From Mimachlamys varia (Eukaryota; Mollusca; Bivalvia; Pectinida; Pectinidae), in contig OX392527.1 in NCBI GenBank assembly GCA_947623455.1, forward strand, positions 14,070,001 through 14,134,000: a stretch of 64,000 nt of DNA, read 5' to 3'. The stretch's first letter is position 1. Every line of letters starts with the position of its first letter. The translations under genes and the position numbers were made by a program. Of the stretch, positions 44,119-58,726 are shown piece by piece. The notes under the pieces are model-generated. The model was not told the origin of the DNA, made no database searches, and saw nothing but the letters and a program-made list of their open reading frames with translations.

Positions 44119-47100
44119 TTGTGTCTGTGTATGATAGTCGTGAGATAGGAATACATACATTGTAGGTGTGGTGCGAGGTTAACAGTGATATTTTGTGTCT
44201 GTATGATAGTCGTGAGATAGGAATACATATATTGTAGGTGTGGTGCGAGGTTAACAGTGATATTTTGTGTCTGTGTATGATAGTCGTGAGATAGGAATAC
44301 ATACATTGTAGGTGTGGTGCGAGGTTAACAGTGATATTTTGTGTCTGTGTATGATAGTCGTGAGATAGGAATACATACATTGTAGGTGTGGTGCGAGGTT
44401 AACAGTGATATTTTGTGTCTGTGTATGATAGTCGTGAGATAGGAATACATACATTGTAGGTGTGGTGCGAGGTTAACAGTGATATTTTGTGTCTGTATGA
44501 TAGTCGTGAGATAGGAATACATACATTGTAGGTGTGGTGCGAGGTTAACAGTGATATTTTGTGTCTGTGTATGATAGTCGTGAGATAGGAATACATACAT
44601 TGTAGGTGTGGTGTAAGGTTAACAGTGATATTTTGTGTCTGTGTATGATAGTCGTGAGATAGGAATACATACATTGTAGGTGTGGTGCGAGGTTAACAGT
44701 GATATTTTGTGTCTGTGTATGATAGTCGTGAGATAGAAATACATACATTGTAGGTGTGGTGCAAGGTTAACAGTGATATTTTGTGTCTGTGTATGATAGT
44801 CGTGAGATAGGAATACATACATTGTAGGTGTGGTGCGAGGTTAACTGATATTTTGTGTCTGTGTATGATAGTCGTGAGATAGGAATACATACATTGTAGG
44901 TGTGGTGCGAGGTTAACAGTGATATTTTGTGTCTGTGTATGATAGTCGTGAGATAGAAATACATACATTGTAGGTGTGGTGCGAGGTTAACAGTGATATT
45001 TTGTGTCTGTGTATGATAGTCGTGAGATAGGAATACATACATTGTAGGTGTGGTGCGAGGTTAACAGTGATATTTTGTGTCTGTGTATGATAGTCGTGAG
45101 ATAGGAATACATACATTGTAGGTGTGGTGCGAGGTTAACAGTGATATTTTGTGTCTGTGTATGATAGTCGTGAGATAGGAATACATACATTGTAGGTGTG
45201 GTGTAAGGTTAACAGTGATATTTTGTGTCTGTGTATGATAGTCGTGAGATAGGAATACATTGTAGGTGTGGTGCGAGGTTAACAGTGATATTTTGTGTCT
45301 GTGTATGATAGTCGTGAGATAGGAATACATACATTGTAGGTGTGGTGCGAGGTTAACAGTGATATTTTGTGTCTGTGTATGATAGTCGTGAGATAGGAAT
45401 ACATTGTAGGTGTGGTGCGAGGTTAACAGTGATATTTTGTGTCTGTGTATGATAGTCGTGAGATAGGAATACATACATTGTAGGTGTGGTGCGAGGTTAA
45501 CAGTGATATTTTGTGTCTGTGTATGATAGTCGTGAGATAGGAATACATTGTAGGTGTGGTGCGAGGTTAACAGTGATATTTTGTGTCTGTGTATGATAGT
45601 CGTGAGATAGGAATACATACATTGTAGGTGTGGTGCGAGGTTAACACTGATATTTTGTGTCTGTGTATGATAGTCGTGAGATAGGAATACATACATTGTA
45701 GGTGTGGTGCGAGGTTAACACTGATATTTTGTGTCTGTGTATGATAGTCATGAGATAGGAATACATACATTGTAGGTGTGGTGCGAGGTTAACAGTGATA
45801 TTTTGTGTCTGTGTATGATAGTCATGAGATAGGAATACATACATTGTAGGTGTGGTGTAAGGTTAACAGTGATATTTTGTGTCTGTGTATGATAGTCGTG
45901 AGATACATACATTGTAGGTGTGGTGCGAGGTTAACAGTGATATTTTGTGTCTGTGTATGATAGTCGTGAGATAGGAATACATTGTAGGTGTGGTGCGAGG
46001 TTAACAGTGATATTTTGTGTCTGTGTATGATAGTCGTGAGATAGGAATACATACGTTGTAGGTGTGGTGCGAGGTTAACAGTGATATTTTGTGTCTGTGT
46101 ATGATAGTCGTGAGATAGGAATACATACATTGTAGATGTGGTGCGAGGTTAACAGTGATATTTTGTGTCTGTATGATAGTCGTGAGATAGGAATACATAC
46201 ATTGTAGGTGTGGTGCGAGGTTAACAGTGATATTTTGTGTCTGTGTATGATAGTTAACAGTGATATTTTGTGTCTGTGTATGATAGTCGTGAGACAGGAA
46301 TACATACATTGTAGGTGTGGTGCGAGGTTAACAGTGATATTTTGTGTCTGTGTATGATAGTCATGAGATAGGAATACATACATTGTAGGTGTGGTGCGAG
46401 GTTAACAGTGATATTTTGTGTCTGTGTATGATAGTCGTGAGATAGGAATACATACATTGTAGGTGTGGTGTAAGGTTAACAGTGATATTTTGTGTCTGTG
46501 TATGATAGTCATGAGATAGGAATACATACATTGTAGGTGTGGTGTAAGGTTAACAGTGATATTTTGTGTCTGTGTATGATAGTCGTGAGATAGGAATACA
46601 TACATTGTAGGTGTGGTGTAAGGTTAACAGTGATATTTTGTGTCTGTGTATGATAGTCGTGAGATAGGAATACATACATTGTAGGTGTGGTGCGAGGTTA
46701 ACAGTGATATTTTGTGTCTGTGTATGATAGTCATGAGATAGGAATACATACATTGTAGGTGTGGTGCGAGGTTAACAGTGATATTTTGTGGTATGTGTAT
46801 GATAGTCGTGAGATAGGAATACATACATTGTAGGTGTGGTGCGAGGTTAACAGTGATATTTTGTGTCTGTGTATGATAGTTAACAGTGATATTTTGTGTC
46901 TGTGTAAGATAGTCATGAGATAGGAATACATACATTGTAGGTGTGGTGCGAGGTTAACAGTGATATTTTGTGTCTGTGTATGATAGTCGTGAGATAGGAA
47001 TACATACATTGTAGGTGTGGTGCGAGGTTAACAGTGATATTTTGTGGTATGTGTATGATAGTCGTGAGATAGGAATACATACATTGTAGGTGTGGTGCGA

Positions 47101-50100
47101 GGTTAACAGTGATATTTTGTGTCTGTGTATGATAGTTAACAGTGATATTTTGTGTCTGTGTAAGATAGTCATGAGATAGGAATACATACATTGTAGGTGT
47201 GGTGCGAGGTTAACAGTGATATTTTGTGTCTGTGTAAGATAGTCATGAGATAGGAATACATACATTGTAGGTGTGGTGCGAGGTTAACAGTGATATTTTG
47301 TGTCTGTGTATGATAGTCGTGAGATAGGAATACATACATTGTAGGTGTGGTGTAAGGTTAACAGTGATATTTTGTGGTATGTGTATGATAGTCGTGAGAT
47401 AGGAATACATACATTGTAGGTGTGGTGCGAGGTTAACAGTGATATTTTGTGTCTGTGTATGATAGTCGTGAGATAGGAATACATACATTGTAGGTGTGGT
47501 GCGAGGTTAACAGTGATATTTTGTGGTATGTGTATGATAGTCGTGAGATAGGAATACATACATTGTAGGTGTGGTGCGAGGTTAACAGTGATATTTTGTG
47601 TCTGTGTATGATAGTCGTGAGATAGGAATACATACATTGTAGGTGTGGTGCGAGGTTAACAGTGATATTTTGTGTCTGTGTATGATAGTCGTGAGATAGG
47701 AATACATACATTGTAGGTGTGGTGTAAGGTTAACAGTGATATTTTGTGTCTGTGTATGATAGTCGTGAGATAGGAATACATACATTGTAGGTGTGGTGCG
47801 AGGTTAACAGTGATATTTTGTGTCTGTGTATGATAGTCGTGAGATAGGAATACATACATTGTAGGTGGGGTGCGAGGTTAACACTGATATTTTGTGTCTG
47901 TGTATGATAGTCGTGAGATAGGAATACATACATTGTAGGTGTGGTGCGAGGTTAACAGTGATATTTTGTGTCTGTGTATGATAGTGGTGAGATAGGAATA
48001 CATACATTGTAGGTGTGGTGCCAGGTTAACAGTGATATTTTGTGTCTGTGTATGATAGTCGTGAGATAGGAATACATACATTGTAGGTGTGGTGCGAGGT
48101 TAACAGTGATATTTTGTGTCTGTGTATGATAGTCGTGAGATAGGAATACATACATTGTAGGTGTGGTGCAAGGTTAACAGTGATATTTTGTGTCTGTGTA
48201 TGATAGTCGTGAGATAGGAATACATACATTGTAGGTGTGGTGCAAGGTTAACAGTGATATTTTGTGTCTGTGTATGATAGTCGTGAGATAGGAATACATA
48301 CATTGTAGGTGTGGTGCGAGGTTAACAGTGATATTTTGTGTCTGTGTATGATAGTCGTGAGATAGGAATACATACATTGTAGGTGTGGTGCAAGGTTAAC
48401 AGTGATATTTTGTGTCTGTGTATGATAGTCGTGAGATAGGAATACATACATTGTAGGTGTGGTGCGAGGTTAACAGTGATATTTTGTGTCTGTGTATGAT
48501 AGTCGTGAGATAGAAATACATACATTGTAGGTGTGGTGCGAGGTTAACAGTGATATTTTGTGTCTGTGTATGATAGTCGTGAGATAGGAATACATACATT
48601 GTAGGTGTGGTGCGAGGTTAACAGTGATATTTTGTGTCTGTGTATGATAGTCGTGAGATAGGAATACATACATTGTAGGTGTGGTGCGAGGTTAACACTG
48701 ATATTTTGTGTCTGTGTATGATAGTCGTGAGATAGGAATACATACATTGTAGGTGTGGTGCGAGGTTAACAGTGATATTTTGTGTCTGTGTATGATAGTC
48801 GTGAGATAGGAATACATACATTGTAGGTGTGGTGCAAGGTTAACAGTGATATTTTGTGTCTGTGTATGATAGTCGTGAGATAGGAATTGGTAGGTGTGGT
48901 GCGAGGTTAACAGTGATATTTTGTGTCTGTGTATGATAGTCATGAGATAGGAATACATATATTGTAGGTGTGGTGCGAGGTTAACAGTGATATTTTGTGT
49001 CTGTATGATAGTCGTGAGATAGGAATACATACATTGTAGGTGTGGTGCGAGGTTAACAGTGATATTTTGTGTCTGTGTATGATAGTCGTGAGATAGGAAT
49101 ACATACATTGTAGGTGTGGTGCGAGGTTAACAGTGATATTTTGTGTCTGTGTATGATAGTCGTGAGATAGGAATACATACATTGTAGGTGTGGTGCGAGG
49201 TTAACAGTGATATTTTGTGTCTGTGTATGATAGTCGTGAGATAGGAATACATACATTGTAGGTGTGGTGCGAGGTTAACAGTGATATTTTGTGTCTGTGT
49301 ATGATAGTCGTGAGATAGGAATACATATATTGTAGGTGTGGTGCGAGGTTAACAGTGATATTTTGTGTCTGTGTATGATAGTCGTGAGATAGGAATACAT
49401 TGTAGGTGTGGTGCGAGGTTAACAGTGATATTTTGTGTCTGTGTATGATAGTCGTGAGATAGGAATACATACATTGTAGGTGTGGTGCGAGGTTAACAGT
49501 GATATTTTGTGTCTGTGTATGATAGTGGTGAGATAGGAATACATACATTGTAGGTGTGGTGCGAGGTTAACAGTGATATTTTGTGTCTGTGTATGATAGT
49601 CGTGAGATAGGAATACATACATTGTAGGTGTGGTGCGAGGTTAACAGTGATATTTTGTGGTATGTGTATGATAGTCGTGAGATAGGAATACATACATTGT
49701 AGGTGTGGTGCGAGGTTAACAGTGATATTTTGTGTCTGTGTATGATAGTGGTGAGATAGGAATACATACATTGTAGGTGTGGTGCGAGGTTAACACTGAT
49801 ATTTTGTGTCTGTGTATGATAGTCGTGAGATAGGAATACATACATTGTAGGTGTGGTGCGAGGTTAACAGTGATATTTTGTGTCTGTGTATGATAGTCGT
49901 GAGATAGGAATACATACATTGTAGGTGTGGTGCGAGGTTAACAGTGATATTTTGTGTCTGTGTAAGATAGTCATGAGATAGGAATACATACATTGTAGGT
50001 GTGGTGCGAGGTTAACAGTGATATTTTGTGTCTGTGTATGATAGTCGTGAGATAGGAATACATACATTGTAGGTGTGGTGCGAGGTTAACAGTGATATTT

Positions 50101-53100
50101 TGTGTCTGTGTATGATAGTCGGGAGATAGGAATACATAGTAGGTGTGGTGCAAGGTTAAGTGATATTTTGTGTCTGTGTATGATAGTCGTGAGATAGGAA
50201 TACACACATTGTAGGTGTGGTGCGAGGTTAACAGTGATATTTTGTGTCTGTGTATGATAGTCGTGAGATAGGAATACATATATTGTAGGTGTGGTGCGAG
50301 GTTAACAGTGATATTTTGTGTCTGTGTTATGATAGTCGTGAGATAGGAATACATACATTGTAGGTGTGGTGCGAGGTTAACAGTGATATTTTGTGTCTGT
50401 GTATGATAGTCGTGAGATAGGAATACGTACATTGTAGGTGTGGTGCGAGGTTAACAGTGATATTTTGTGTCTGTGTATGATAGTCGTGAGATAGGAATAC
50501 ATACATTGTAGGTGTGGTGCAAGGTTAACAGTGATATTTTGTGTCTGTGTATGATAGTCGTGAGATAGGAATTGGTAGGTGTGGTGCGAGGTTAACAGTG
50601 ATATTTTGTGTCTGTGTATGATAGTCATGAGATAGGAATACATACATTGTAGGTGTGGTGCGAGGTTAACAGTGATATTTTGTGTCTGTATGATAGTCGT
50701 GAGATAGGAATACATACATTGTAGGTGTGGTGCGAGGTTAACAGTGATATTTTGTGTCTGTGTATGATAGTCGTGAGATAGGAATACAGACATTGTAGGT
50801 GTGGTGCAAGGTTAACAGTGATATTTTGTGTCTGTGTATGATAGTCGTGAGATAGGAATACATACATTGTAGGTGTGGTGCGAGGTTAACAGTGATATTT
50901 TGTGTCTGTGTATGATAGTCGTGAGATAGGAATACATTGTAGGTGTGGTGCGAGGTTAACAGTGATATTTTGTGTCTGTGTATGATAGTCGTGAGATAGG
51001 AATACATACGTTGTAGGTGTGGTGCGAGGTTAACAGTGATATTTTGTGTCTGTGTATGATAGTCGTGAGATAGAAATACATACATTGTAGGTGTGGTGCG
51101 AGGTTAACAGTGATATTTTGTGTCTGTGTATGATAGTCGTGAGATAGGAATACATACATTGTAGGTGTGGTGCGAGGTTAACAGTGATATTTTGTGTCTG
51201 TGTATGATAGTCGTGAGATAGGAATACATACATTGTAGGTGTGGTGCGAGGTTAACAGTGATATTTTGTGTCTGTGTATGATAGTCATGAGATAGGAATA
51301 CATACATTGTAGGTGTGGTGTAAGGTTAACAGTGATATTTTGTGTCTGTGTATGATAGTCGTGAGATACATACATTGTAGGTGTGGTGCGAGGTTAACAG
51401 TGATATTTTGTGTCTGTGTATGATAGTCGTGAGATAGGAATACATTGTAGGTGTGGTGCCAGGTTAACAGTGATATTTTGTGTCTGTGTATGATAGTCGT
51501 GAGATAGGAATACATACATTGTAGGTGTGGTGCGAGGTTAACAGTGATATTTTGTGTCTGTGTATGATAGTCATGAGATAGGAATACATACATTGTAGGT
51601 GTGGTGTAAGGTTAACAGTGATATTTTGTGTCTGTGTATGATAGTCATGAGATAGGAATACATACATTGTAGGTGTGGTGCGAGGTTAACAGTGATATTT
51701 TGTGTCTGTGTATGATAGTCATGAGATAGGAATACATACATTGTAGGTGTGGTGTAAGGTTAACAGTGATATTTTGTGTCTGTGTATGATAGTCGTGAGA
51801 TAGGAATACATACATTGTAGGTGTGGTGCGAGGTTAACAGTGATATTTTGTGTCTGTGTATGATAGTCGTGAGATAGGAATACATACATTGTAGGTGTGG
51901 TGCGAGGTTAACAGTGATATTTTGTGTCTGTGTATGATAGTCATGAGATAGGAATACATACATTGTAGGTGTGGTGTAAGGTTAACTGTGATATTTTGTG
52001 TCTGTGTATGATAGTCGTGAGACAGGAATACATACATTGTAGGTGTGGTGCGAGGTTAACAGTGATATTTTGTGTCTGTGTATGATAGTCGTGAGATAGG
52101 AATACATACATTGTAGGTGTGGTGCGAGGTTAACAGTGATATTTTGTGTCTGTGTATGATAGTCGTGAGATAGGAATACATACATTGTAGGTGTGGTGCG
52201 AGGTTAACAGTGATATTTTGTGTCTGTATGATAGTCGTGAGATAGGAATACATACATTGTAGGTGTGGTGCGAGGTTAACAGTGATATTTTGTGTCTGTG
52301 TATGATAGTCATGAGATAGGAATACATACATTGTAGGTGTGGTGCGAGGTTAACAGTGATATTTTGTGTCTGTGTATGATAGTCATGAGATAGGAATACA
52401 TACATTGTAGGTGTGGTGCGAGGTTAACAGTGATATTTTGTGTTTGTGTATGATAGTCGTGAGATAGGAATACATTGTAGGTGTGGTGCGAGGTTAACAG
52501 TGATATTTTGTGTCTGTGTATGATAGTGGTGAGATAGGAATACATACATTGTAGGTGTGGTGCGAGGTTAACAGTGATATTTTGTGTCTGTGTATGATAG
52601 TCGTGAGATAGGAATACATACATTGTAGGTGTGGTGCGAGGTTAACAGTGATATTTTGTGTCTGTGTATGATAGTCGTGAGATAGGAATACATACATTGT
52701 AGGTGTGGTGCGAGGTTAACAGTGATATTTTGTGTCTGTGTATGATAGTCGTGAGATAGGAATACATACATTGTAGGTGTGGTGCGAGGTTAACAGTGAT
52801 ATTTTGTGTCTGTGTATGATAGTCGTGAGATAGGAATACATACATTGTAGGTGTGGTGCGAGGTTAACAGTGATATTTTGTGTCTGTGTATGATAGTGGT
52901 GAGATAGGAATACATACATTGTAGGTGTGGTGCGAGGTTAACAGTGATATTTTGTGTCTGTGTATGATAGTCATGAGATAGGAATACATACATTGTAGGT
53001 GTGGTGCGAGGTTAACAGTGATATTTTGTGGTATGTGTATGATAGTCGTGAGATAGGAATACATACGTTGTAGGTGTGGTGCGAGGTTAACAGTGATATT

Positions 53101-56100
53101 TTGTGTCTGTGTATGATAGTCGTGAGATAGAAATACATACATTGTAGGTGTGGTGCGAGGTTAACAGTGATATTTTGTGTCTGTGTATGATAGTCGTGAG
53201 ATAGGAATACATACATTGTAGGTGTGGTGCGAGGTTAACAGTGATATTTTGTGTCTGTGTATGATAGTCGTGAGATAGGAATACATACATTGTAGGTGTG
53301 GTGCGAGGTTAACAGTGATATTTTGTGTCTGTGTATGATAGTCATGAGATAGGAATACATACATTGTAGGTGTGGTGTAAGGTTAACAGTGATATTTTGT
53401 GTCTGTGTATGATAGTCGTGAGATACATACATTGTAGGTGTGGTGCGAGGTTAACAGTGATATTTTGTGTCTGTGTATGATAGTCGTGAGATAGGAATAC
53501 ATTGTAGGTGTGGTGCGAGGTTAACAGTGATATTTTGTGTCTGTGTATGATAGTCGTGAGATAGGAATACATACATTGTAGGTGTGGTGCGAGGTTAACA
53601 GTGATATTTTGTGTCTGTGTATGATAGTCATGAGATAGGAATACATACATTGTAGGTGTGGTGTAAGGTTAACAGTGATATTTTGTGTCTGTGTATGATA
53701 GTCATGAGATAGGAATACATACATTGTAGGTGTGGTGCGAGGTTAACAGTGATATTTTGTGTCTGTGTATGATAGTCATGAGATAGGAATACATACATTG
53801 TAGGTGTGGTGTAAGGTTAACAGTGATATTTTGTGTCTGTGTATGATAGTCGTGAGATAGGAATACATACATTGTAGGTGTGGTGCGAGGTTAACAGTGA
53901 TATTTTGTGTCTGTGTATGATAGTCATGAGATAGGAATACATACATTGTAGGTGTGGTGTAAGGTTAACTGTGATATTTTGTGTCTGTGTATGATAGTCG
54001 TGAGACAGGAATACATACATTGTAGGTGTGGTGCGAGGTTAACAGTGATATTTTGTGTCTGTGTATGATAGTCGTGAGATAGGAATACATACATTGTAGG
54101 TGTGGTGCGAGGTTAACAGTGATATTTTGTGTCTGTGTATGATAGTCGTGAGATAGGAATACATACATTGTAGGTGTGGTGCGAGGTTAACAGTGATATT
54201 TTGTGTCTGTATGATAGTCGTGAGATAGGAATACATACATTGTAGGTGTGGTGCGAGGTTAACAGTGATATTTTGTGTCTGTGTATGATAGTCATGAGAT
54301 AGGAATACATACATTGTAGGTGTGGTGCGAGGTTAACAGTGATATTTTGTGTCTGTGTATGATAGTCATGAGATAGGAATACATACATTGTAGGTGTGGT
54401 GCGAGGTTAACAGTGATATTTTGTGTTTGTGTATGATAGTCGTGAGATAGGAATACATTGTAGGTGTGGTGCGAGGTTAACAGTGATATTTTGTGTCTGT
54501 GTATGATAGTGGTGAGATAGGAATACATACATTGTAGGTGTGGTGCGAGGTTAACAGTGATATTTTGTGTCTGTGTATGATAGTCGTGAGATAGGAATAC
54601 ATACATTGTAGGTGTGGTGCGAGGTTAACAGTGATATTTTGTGTCTGTGTATGATAGTCGTGAGATAGGAATACATACATTGTAGGTGTGGTGCGAGGTT
54701 AACAGTGATATTTTGTGTCTGTGTATGATAGTCGTGAGATAGGAATACATACATTGTAGGTGTGGTGCGAGGTTAACAGTGATATTTTGTGTCTGTGTAT
54801 GATAGTCGTGAGATAGGAATACATACATTGTAGGTGTGGTGCGAGGTTAACAGTGATATTTTGTGTCTGTGTATGATAGTGGTGAGATAGGAATACATAC
54901 ATTGTAGGTGTGGTGCGAGGTTAACAGTGATATTTTGTGTCTGTGTATGATAGTCGTGAGATAGGAATACATACATTGTAGGTGTGGTGCGAGGTTAACA
55001 GTGATATTTTGTGGTATGTGTATGATAGTCGTGAGATAGGAATACATTGTAGGTGTGGTGCGAGGTTAACAGTGATATTTTGTGTCTGTGTATGAAAGTC
55101 GTGAGATAGGAATACATACATTGTAGGTGTGGTGCGAGGTTAACAGTGATATTTTGTGTTTGTGTATGATAGTCGTGAGATAGGAATACACACATTGTAG
55201 GTGTGGTGTAAGGTTAACAGTGATATTTTGTGTTTGTGTATGATAGTCGTGAGATAGGAATACATACATTGTAGGTGTGGTGCGAGGTTAACAGTGATAT
55301 TTTGTGTCTGTGTATGATAGTCGTGAGATAGGAATTGGTAGGTGTGGTGCGAGGTTAACAGTGATATTTTGTGTCTGTGTATGATAGTCGTGAGATAGGA
55401 ATACATACATTGTAGGTGTGGTGTAAGGTTAACAGTGATATTTTGTGTCTGTGTATGATAGTCGTGAGACAGGAATACATACATTGTAGGTGTGGTGCGA
55501 GGTTAACAGTGATATTTTGTGTCTGTGTATGATAGTCGTGAGATAGGAATACATACATTGTAGGTGTGGTGTAAGGTTAACAGTGATATTTTGTGTCTGT
55601 GTATGATAGTCGTGAGATAGGAATACATACATTGTAGGTGTGGTGCGAGGTTAACAGTGATATTTTGTGTCTGTGTATGATAGTCGTGAGATAGGAATAC
55701 ATACATTGTAGGTGTGGTGCGAGGTTAACAGTGATATTTTGTGTCTGTGTATGATAGTCGTGAGATAGGAATACATACATTGTAGGTGTGGTGCGAGGTT
55801 AACAGTGATATTTTGTGTCTGTGTATGATAGTCGTGAGATAGGAATACATACATTGTAGGTGTGGTGCGAGGTTAACAGTGATATTTTGTGTCTGTGTAT
55901 GATAGTCGTGAGATAGGAATACATACATTGTAGGTGTGGTGCGAGGTTAACAGTGATATTTTGTGTCTGTGTATGATAGTCGTGAGATAGGAATACATAC
56001 ATTGTAGGTGTGGTGCGAGGTTAACAGTGATATTTTGTGTCTGTGTATGATAGTCATGAGATAGGAATACATACATTGTAGGTGTGGTGCGAGGTTAACA

Positions 56101-58726
56101 GTGATATTTTGTGTCTGTATGATAGTCGTGAGATAGGAATACATACATTGTAGGTGTGGTGCGAGGTTAACAGTGATATTTTGTGGTATGTGTATGATAG
56201 TCGTGAGATAAGAATACATACATTGTAGGTGTGGTGCGAGGTTAACAGTGATATTTTGTGTCTGTGTATGATAGTCGTGAGATAGGAATACATACATTGT
56301 AGGTGTGGTGCGAGGTTAACAGTGATATTTTGTGTCTGTGTATGATAGTTAACAGTGATATTTTGTGTCTGTGTATGATAGTCGTGAGATAGGAATACAT
56401 ACATTGTAGGTGTGGTGCGAGGTTAACAGTGATATTTTGTGTCTGTGTATGATAGTCGTGAGATAGGAATACATACATTGTAGGTGTGGTGTAAGGTTAA
56501 CAGTGATATTTTGTGTCTGTGTATGATAGTCGTGAGACAGGAATACATACATTGTAGGTGTGGTGCGAGGTTAACAGTGATATTTTGTGTCTGTGTATGA
56601 TAGTGGTGAGATAGGAATACATACATTGTAGGTGTGGTGCGAGGTTAACAGTGATATTTTGTGTCTGTGTATGATAGTCGTGAGATAGGAATACATACAT
56701 TGTAGGTGTGGTGTAAGGTTAACAGTGATATTTTGTGTCTGTGTATGATAGTCGTGAGATAGGAATACATACATTGTAGGTGTGGTGGGAGGTTAACAGT
56801 GATATTTTGTGTCTGTGTATGATAGTCGTGAGATAGGAATACATACATTGTAGGTGTGGTGTAAGGTTAACAGTGATATTTTGTGTCTGTGTATGATAGT
56901 CGTGAGATAGGAATACATACATTGTAGGTGTGGTGCGAGGTTAACAGTGATATTTTGTGTCTGTGTATGATAGTCGTGAGATAGGAATACATACATTGTA
57001 GGTGTGGTGCGAGGTTAACAGTGATATTTTGTGTCTGTGTATGATAGTCGTGAGATAGGAATACATTGTAGGTGTGGTGCAAGGTTAACAGTGATATTTT
57101 GTGTCTGTGTATGATAGTGGTGAGATAGGAATACATACATTGTAGGTGTGGTGCAAGGTTAAGTGATATTTTGTGTCTGTGTATGATAGTCGTGAGATAG
57201 GAATACATACATTGTAGGTGTGGTGCGAGGTTAACAGTGATATTTTGTGTCTGTGTACGATAGTCGTGAGATAGGAATACATACATTGTAGGTGTGGTGC
57301 GAGGTTAACAGTGATATTTTGTGGTATGTGTATGATAGTCGTGAGATAGGAATACATACATTGTAGGTGTGGTGCGAGGTTAACAGTGATATTTTGTGTC
57401 TGTATGATAGTCGTGAGATAGGAATACATATATTGTAGGTGTGGTGCGAGGTTAACAGTGATATTTTGTGTCTGTGTATGATAGTCGTGAGATAGGAATA
57501 CATACATTGTAGGTGTGGTGCAAGGTTAACAGTGATATTTTGTGTCTGTGTATGATAGTCGTGAGATAGGAATACATTGTAGGTGTGGTGTGAGGTTAAC
57601 AGTGATATTTTGTGTCTGTGTATGATAGTCGTGAGATAGGAATACATACATTGTAGGTGTGGTGCGAGTTTAACAGTGATATTTTGTGTCTGTGTATGAT
57701 AGTCATGAGATAGGAATACATACATTGTAGGTGTGGTGCAAGGTTAACAGTGATATTTTGTGTCTGTGTATGATAGTCGTGAGATACATACATTGTAGGT
57801 GTGGTGCGAGGTTAACAGTGATATTTTGTGTCTGTGTATGATAGTGGTGAGATAGGAATACATACATTGTAGGTGTGGTGCGAGGTTAACAGTGATATTT
57901 TGTGTCTGTGTATGATAGTCGTGAGATAGGAATACATACATTGTAGGTGTGGTGCGAGGTTAACAGTGATATTTTGTGTCTGTATGATAGTCGTGAGACA
58001 GGAATACATACATTGTAGGTGTGGTGCGAGGTTAACAGTGATATTTTGTGTCTGTGTATGATAGTCATGAGACAGGAATACATACATTGTAGGTGTGGTG
58101 CGAGGTTAACAGTGATATTTTGTGTCTGTGTATGATAGTCGTGAGATAGGAATACATACATTGTAGGTGTGGTGCAAGGTTAACAGTGATATTTTGTGTC
58201 TGTGTATGATGGTGGTGAGATAGGAATACATACATTGTAGGTGTGGTGCGAGGTTAACAGTGATATTTTGTGTCTGTGTATGATAGTCGTGAGATAGGAA
58301 TACATACATTGTAGGTGTGGTGCGAGGTTAACAGTGATATTTTGTGTCTGTGTATGATAGTCGTGAGATAGGAATACATACATTGTAGGTGTGGTGCGAG
58401 GTTAACAGTGATATTTTGTGTCTGTGTATGATAGTCGTGAGACAGGAATACATACATTGTAGGTGTGGTGCGAGGTTAACAGTGATATTTTGTGTCTGTG
58501 TATGATAGTCGTGAGACAGGAATACATACATTGTAGGTGTGGTGCGAGGTTAACAGTGATATTTTGTGTCTGTGTATGATAGTCATGAGATAGGAATACA
58601 TACATTGTAGGTGTGGTGCGAGGTTAACAGTGATATTTTGTGTCTGTGTATGATAGTCGTGAGATAGGAATACATACATTGTAGGTGTGGTGCGAGGTTA
58701 ACAGTGATATTTTGTGGTATGTGCAG
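44119..58726. repeat. 74-bp satellite-like array, about 197 copies (14.6 kb)
   Basis: The unit contains TGATATTTTGTGTCTGTGTA, TGATAGTCGTGAGATAGGAA, TACATACATTGTAGGTGTGG and TGCGAGGTTAACAG. Indel subtypes recur: loss of GT in CTGTGTAT, loss of four bases in TACATACATTG, GTGGTATGTG for GTGTCTGTG, GGAATTGGTAGG, and ~33-bp short units joining GATAGT to TAACAG. Point subtypes are GCGAGG/GTAAGG/GCAAGG and CGTGAG/CATGAG/GGTGAG. Large-scale duplications are described in the findings. Overlapping short open stretches on the minus strand follow from the repeat and are not genes. Confidence 0.98.

Noticed and set aside
44057..58679. More than a hundred overlapping minus-strand open frames of 65-210 residues with MYVFLSHDYHTQTQN-type wording
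   Set aside because: They are the 74-bp repeat read in rotating frames (74 is 2 mod 3); lengths and borders follow the repeat and its indels, with no start context, domain or splice logic.
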